A stretch of 49,064 nt of DNA from Campylobacteraceae bacterium (GTDB taxonomy: Bacteria; Campylobacterota; Campylobacteria; Campylobacterales; Sulfurovaceae), in NCBI GenBank assembly GCA_027038275.1, contig JALVXC010000065.1, forward strand, positions 1 to 49,064, in the 5' to 3' direction. Both the position numbers and the translations under genes were made by a program. The stretch's first letter is position 1. Each line of letters starts with the position of its first letter. Below, in pieces: positions 46,634-49,064 of this stretch. The notes under the pieces were generated by a model, which was not told where the DNA came from, searched no databases, and was given only the letters and a program-made list of their open reading frames with translations.

Positions 46634-49064
46634 ATGCACAAAAAAACCAAATTTTCATTAGACGGTGTAGTCAGTGACTACACCCTACGAATGTTATTTA
46701 TCTTCTTCACACTCTTCACTCTTCACTCTTCACTTCTCGCTAAAGATGCTTTGCCCACTTTAGTTGAGAATGGAGAATTTTTTAAAAATGGGAATGATTT
46801 CTATATAACAAGAGAGTATGATTTAAGATTAGCCATTATGAGTTCAAATGGTAAATATATCGTATCAGCATCAGGTTCTATTATAAAAGTATGGGATATA
46901 GAAAGTAGAAAACTTATTAATATTTTTACAGGAAATCAAGGCTTTATAACTGCTCTAGCTTTAAGTATAGATAATAAATATATTATATCAGGTTCTGATG
47001 ATGGAGAGTTAAATTTATGGGATATAGAAAAGAAGAAGAATATAAAAAAAATTGTAAAACAAGAAAATACAATTAACTCTATAGTCTTAAGTAAAAATGG
47101 AAAATATATTATTTTTTCAAGTGGGAAAAATATTAAATTATGTGATAAAATAAGTGGAAAGATTCTTCAAGTATTTGATATGAATCAATATATAGATAGT
47201 ATTGCAATAAGTAAGGATAGTAAATATATAATAAGTATTTCATTTGACTACGTTAATATAATTGATATAGAAGAAGGAAGGATTTTAAAAGTTTTTAAAG
47301 ATAATATCATTGATAATGAATTTTTTAGTATAAGTGCTATTACATTATCTCAAAATAGCAACGATATATTTCTCGGCTTTACTAATGGTGAAATTGGATT
47401 ATTTAATATTAAAACTAAGAAATATAAAAAACTTTTTCAAGGACATAGAAAAGAAATACTTTCTTTATCACTTAGTTCAAATAATAAGTATCTTGTATCA
47501 GCTTCAAATGATAATACTGTTAAATTATGGAATATTCAAAATAAAAAACTTATTCAAACTTTTATAGGACACTCAAGCTATGTTCATTCTGTTAATATTA
47601 ATAAAAATTATATCATGTCAGCTTCAAATGATAATACTATTAAATTATGGAACACAAATAATGGGCAACTTTTAAAAACATTTATAGGTCAACAAGAGTG
47701 GTTATATGCAATAGCAATTGATAGTACAAATAGATATGTTATTACAAGCTCTTATGATAAAAGAATAAGAATTTGGGATATTGTTAAGAAAAAGCTGATT
47801 TATATATCAGAAAAATATAAAAATGCTATTACAAGTATTGCTTTTAGTCCAAATAATAAATATGTTGTATTAGCATCAAATAAAAACATAGAATTATGGG
47901 ATTTTATAAATAAAAAAATAATTTCTAAATTAAAAAATCAAAAATCAAATATCTATGCAAATTATATATTTGTAAGTAACAACAATAAATATCTTATAGT
48001 TGCATCAAGATTTGGTAAAATGCAACTTTGGAATATTGTACAAAAAAAGTTACTTAAGACCTTTGCAGTAGATAAAGATTTATTAAAATCAATTTATATA
48101 AGTAATAATAATAAATATATTATTACAGGTTCAAAAAATACAAAGATATGGGATATTTCTAATTATAATTTAATATATTCTTCTAAGGAGAACAATGAAA
48201 CAATCATAAATTCTGTTTCCATGACTAATGATAATAAATATATTATTTCTGCCTATTCAGGTAATTTAAAAATATGGAATTTAAAACAAAAAAAACTATT
48301 TTTTGAAATTAAAAATGATAATCTAAAACTAAACAATCATATTAATTCAATAGCAATTAGTAAAGATAATAACTATTTAGTGTTAGGACAAGGAACAAAT
48401 TCTTTTTTGACGAATAATAAAGATAGAAATATTCAACTATGGGATATTAGAAAAGAAAAATTGCTTTATACATTCTATGGACATCATGAAGATATTATTT
48501 CTATAAAAATAAGTGATGATAATAAATATATTACTTCTATATCTATAGATGGTAATATTATAATATGGGATATTATAAAGAAAAAAGCTATAAAAAACTA
48601 TATGCTTATTTCAGGCAAAAATAGAAATTGGATTGTTATTGATAATCTTAAAAATAAGTTGTGGAGAGGAGATGATGGAACATTTCTACTAAAGATAAGA
48701 GAGCGATATAAAGAAGGAAACAACACATCTTACGCTCTTAAACCTGCCTACCCATCAGACTACAATCTATCAAAAAAAGATAATCTAAAAATCACACCAT
48801 TAAAAAGCAAAACCATACTAAATGGAAAAAGTATAGAACTAAATATAACCCTAGAAAACCAAGGACAAACAAGCTATTTCATTCAAGCCTATACCGATAG
48901 CAATATCTTTACCATAGAAAAAAATATACTGAGCGTAATCAAAAAAGGAGAACAAAAAACACTAAATCTTAAAGTCCACGCCAACTTACCAAGAGAAAAC
49001 CCAAAACCTTTAAAACAAGAGCTTAAACTACGCATTGTAACAGGAAATGGAAGTGAATTTAATA
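46634..49064 (+). CDS. Secreted WD40-repeat protein, 3' end outside window
   Basis: The frame is open from ATG 46634 (AAGGGA upstream) to the window end, about 810 codons. A signal peptide (MLFIFFTLFTLHSSLLA-KDAL) follows a 19-residue N-terminal extension that contains a REP-like hairpin; the ATG at 46691 would give a normal signal peptide but lacks a ribosome-binding site. At least a dozen WD40-type repeats follow (SASNDNTVKLWNIQNKKLIQTFIGH is typical), spanning about residues 55-670. An Ig/CARDB-like segment (LNGKSIELNITLENQGQTSYFI) then begins. Related WD40 proteins of Campylobacterota can continue into a caspase-like protease domain; that cannot be seen here. Confidence 0.85.
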   Translation, partial: MHKKTKFSLDGVVSDYTLRMLFIFFTLFTLHSSLLAKDALPTLVENGEFFKNGNDFYITREYDLRLAIMSSNGKYIVSASGSIIKVWDIESRKLINIFTGNQGFITALALSIDNKYIISGSDDGELNLWDIEKKKNIKKIVKQENTINSIVLSKNGKYIIFSSGKNIKLCDKISGKILQVFDMNQYIDSIAISKDSKYIISISFDYVNIIDIEEGRILKVFKDNIIDNEFFSISAITLSQNSNDIFLGFTNGEIGLFNIKTKKYKKLFQGHRKEILSLSLSSNNKYLVSASNDNTVKLWNIQNKKLIQTFIGHSSYVHSVNINKNYIMSASNDNTIKLWNTNNGQLLKTFIGQQEWLYAIAIDSTNRYVITSSYDKRIRIWDIVKKKLIYISEKYKNAITSIAFSPNNKYVVLASNKNIELWDFINKKIISKLKNQKSNIYANYIFVSNNNKYLIVASRFGKMQLWNIVQKKLLKTFAVDKDLLKSIYISNNNKYIITGSKNTKIWDISNYNLIYSSKENNETIINSVSMTNDNKYIISAYSGNLKIWNLKQKKLFFEIKNDNLKLNNHINSIAISKDNNYLVLGQGTNSFLTNNKDRNIQLWDIRKEKLLYTFYGHHEDIISIKISDDNKYITSISIDGNIIIWDIIKKKAIKNYMLISGKNRNWIVIDNLKNKLWRGDDGTFLLKIRERYKEGNNTSYALKPAYPSDYNLSKKDNLKITPLKSKTILNGKSIELNITLENQGQTSYFIQAYTDSNIFTIEKNILSVIKKGEQKTLNLKVHANLPRENPKPLKQELKLRIVTGNGSEFN
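46661..46689 (-). repeat. REP-like hairpin, right member of an inverted pair
   Basis: GGTGTAGTCA (46664-46673) pairs with TGACTACACC (46675-46684), flanked by GAC and CTACG. It is the reverse-oriented partner of the hairpin at 46565-46594 and lies inside the start of the WD40 gene. Confidence 0.65.

Noticed and set aside
47334-47567. A separate 77-codon gene
   Set aside because: It is in another frame inside the WD40 coding sequence, which is continuously open.
1-49064. Insertion sequences or integrases
   Set aside because: No transposase or recombinase motif and no terminal inverted repeats with target duplication were seen; the only mobile-type sequence units are the REP-like hairpins.

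Overview
The window reads as most of a low-GC conjugative plasmid, probably from a Campylobacterota host (Arcobacter, Sulfurimonas or Sulfurovum type). This host assignment is inferred from AT-rich sequence, A-rich codon use and the gene families present; no chromosomal marker is available to confirm it. The backbone is organised like IncP (RP4) and Ti-type plasmids. It has a traL-traM-traF cluster (1.8-3.5 kb), a KorB/ParB plus IncC/ParA partition pair and a KfrA-like coiled-coil protein (3.5-6.3 kb), an iteron origin with a Rep_3 initiator (6.4-8.6 kb), a complete trb-type IV secretion operon in the Ti order trbB-C-D-E-J-K-L-F-G-H-I (9.0-19.2 kb), an NlpC/P60 wall hydrolase and an ArdC/TraC-type antirestriction-primase fusion (to 22.5 kb). 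On the minus strand come a TraB-like protein, the TraG coupling protein, the TraI relaxase and TraJ (26.9-32.0 kb). An RP4-type oriT with an ATCCTG/C nick site lies near 32.26 kb, and traK follows on the plus strand.

Two sequence systems tie the backbone together. The first is a 22-bp near-palindrome (half-sites TTAATAAC and GTTATTAA around TCTAGC) that occurs nine times between 1.7 and 27 kb. Its positions are mostly operon borders, including the parA leader, but it is also embedded inside two coding regions. It is the obvious candidate ParB/KorB operator. The second is the Rep iteron (ACACCTTTTTATCCGT), clustered at the origin and present as stray copies in the oriT region and inside traI.

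The region that would enter a recipient first (to the right of the nick) carries an N6-methylase-like gene, two small genes, and a 660-nt structured element. Related structured elements lie at 1281-1699 and 225-478. Their stems differ in sequence but keep pairing, and each sits just upstream of minus-strand genes whose template would be the transferred plus strand. I propose single-stranded-DNA promoters (Frpo/ssi-like) or large ornate RNAs. This is the strongest candidate for something undescribed in the window.

Cargo: RloA/RloB (OLD-like ATPase plus Toprim-like partner), two unassigned genes and an alpha/beta hydrolase sit within the backbone at 22.6-26.7 kb. The right arm (35-49 kb) looks like an immunity and conflict island. 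It holds a TIR-STAND-TPR receptor in an operon with a homoserine-kinase-like APH protein, a membrane TrkA-N/RyR-domain protein, a six-gene envelope operon ending in TolQ/TolR-like proton-channel subunits, a second TIR protein, a VapBC-type toxin-antitoxin pair and a secreted WD40-repeat protein cut by the window end. No tRNA, rRNA, CRISPR array or insertion sequence was recognised.
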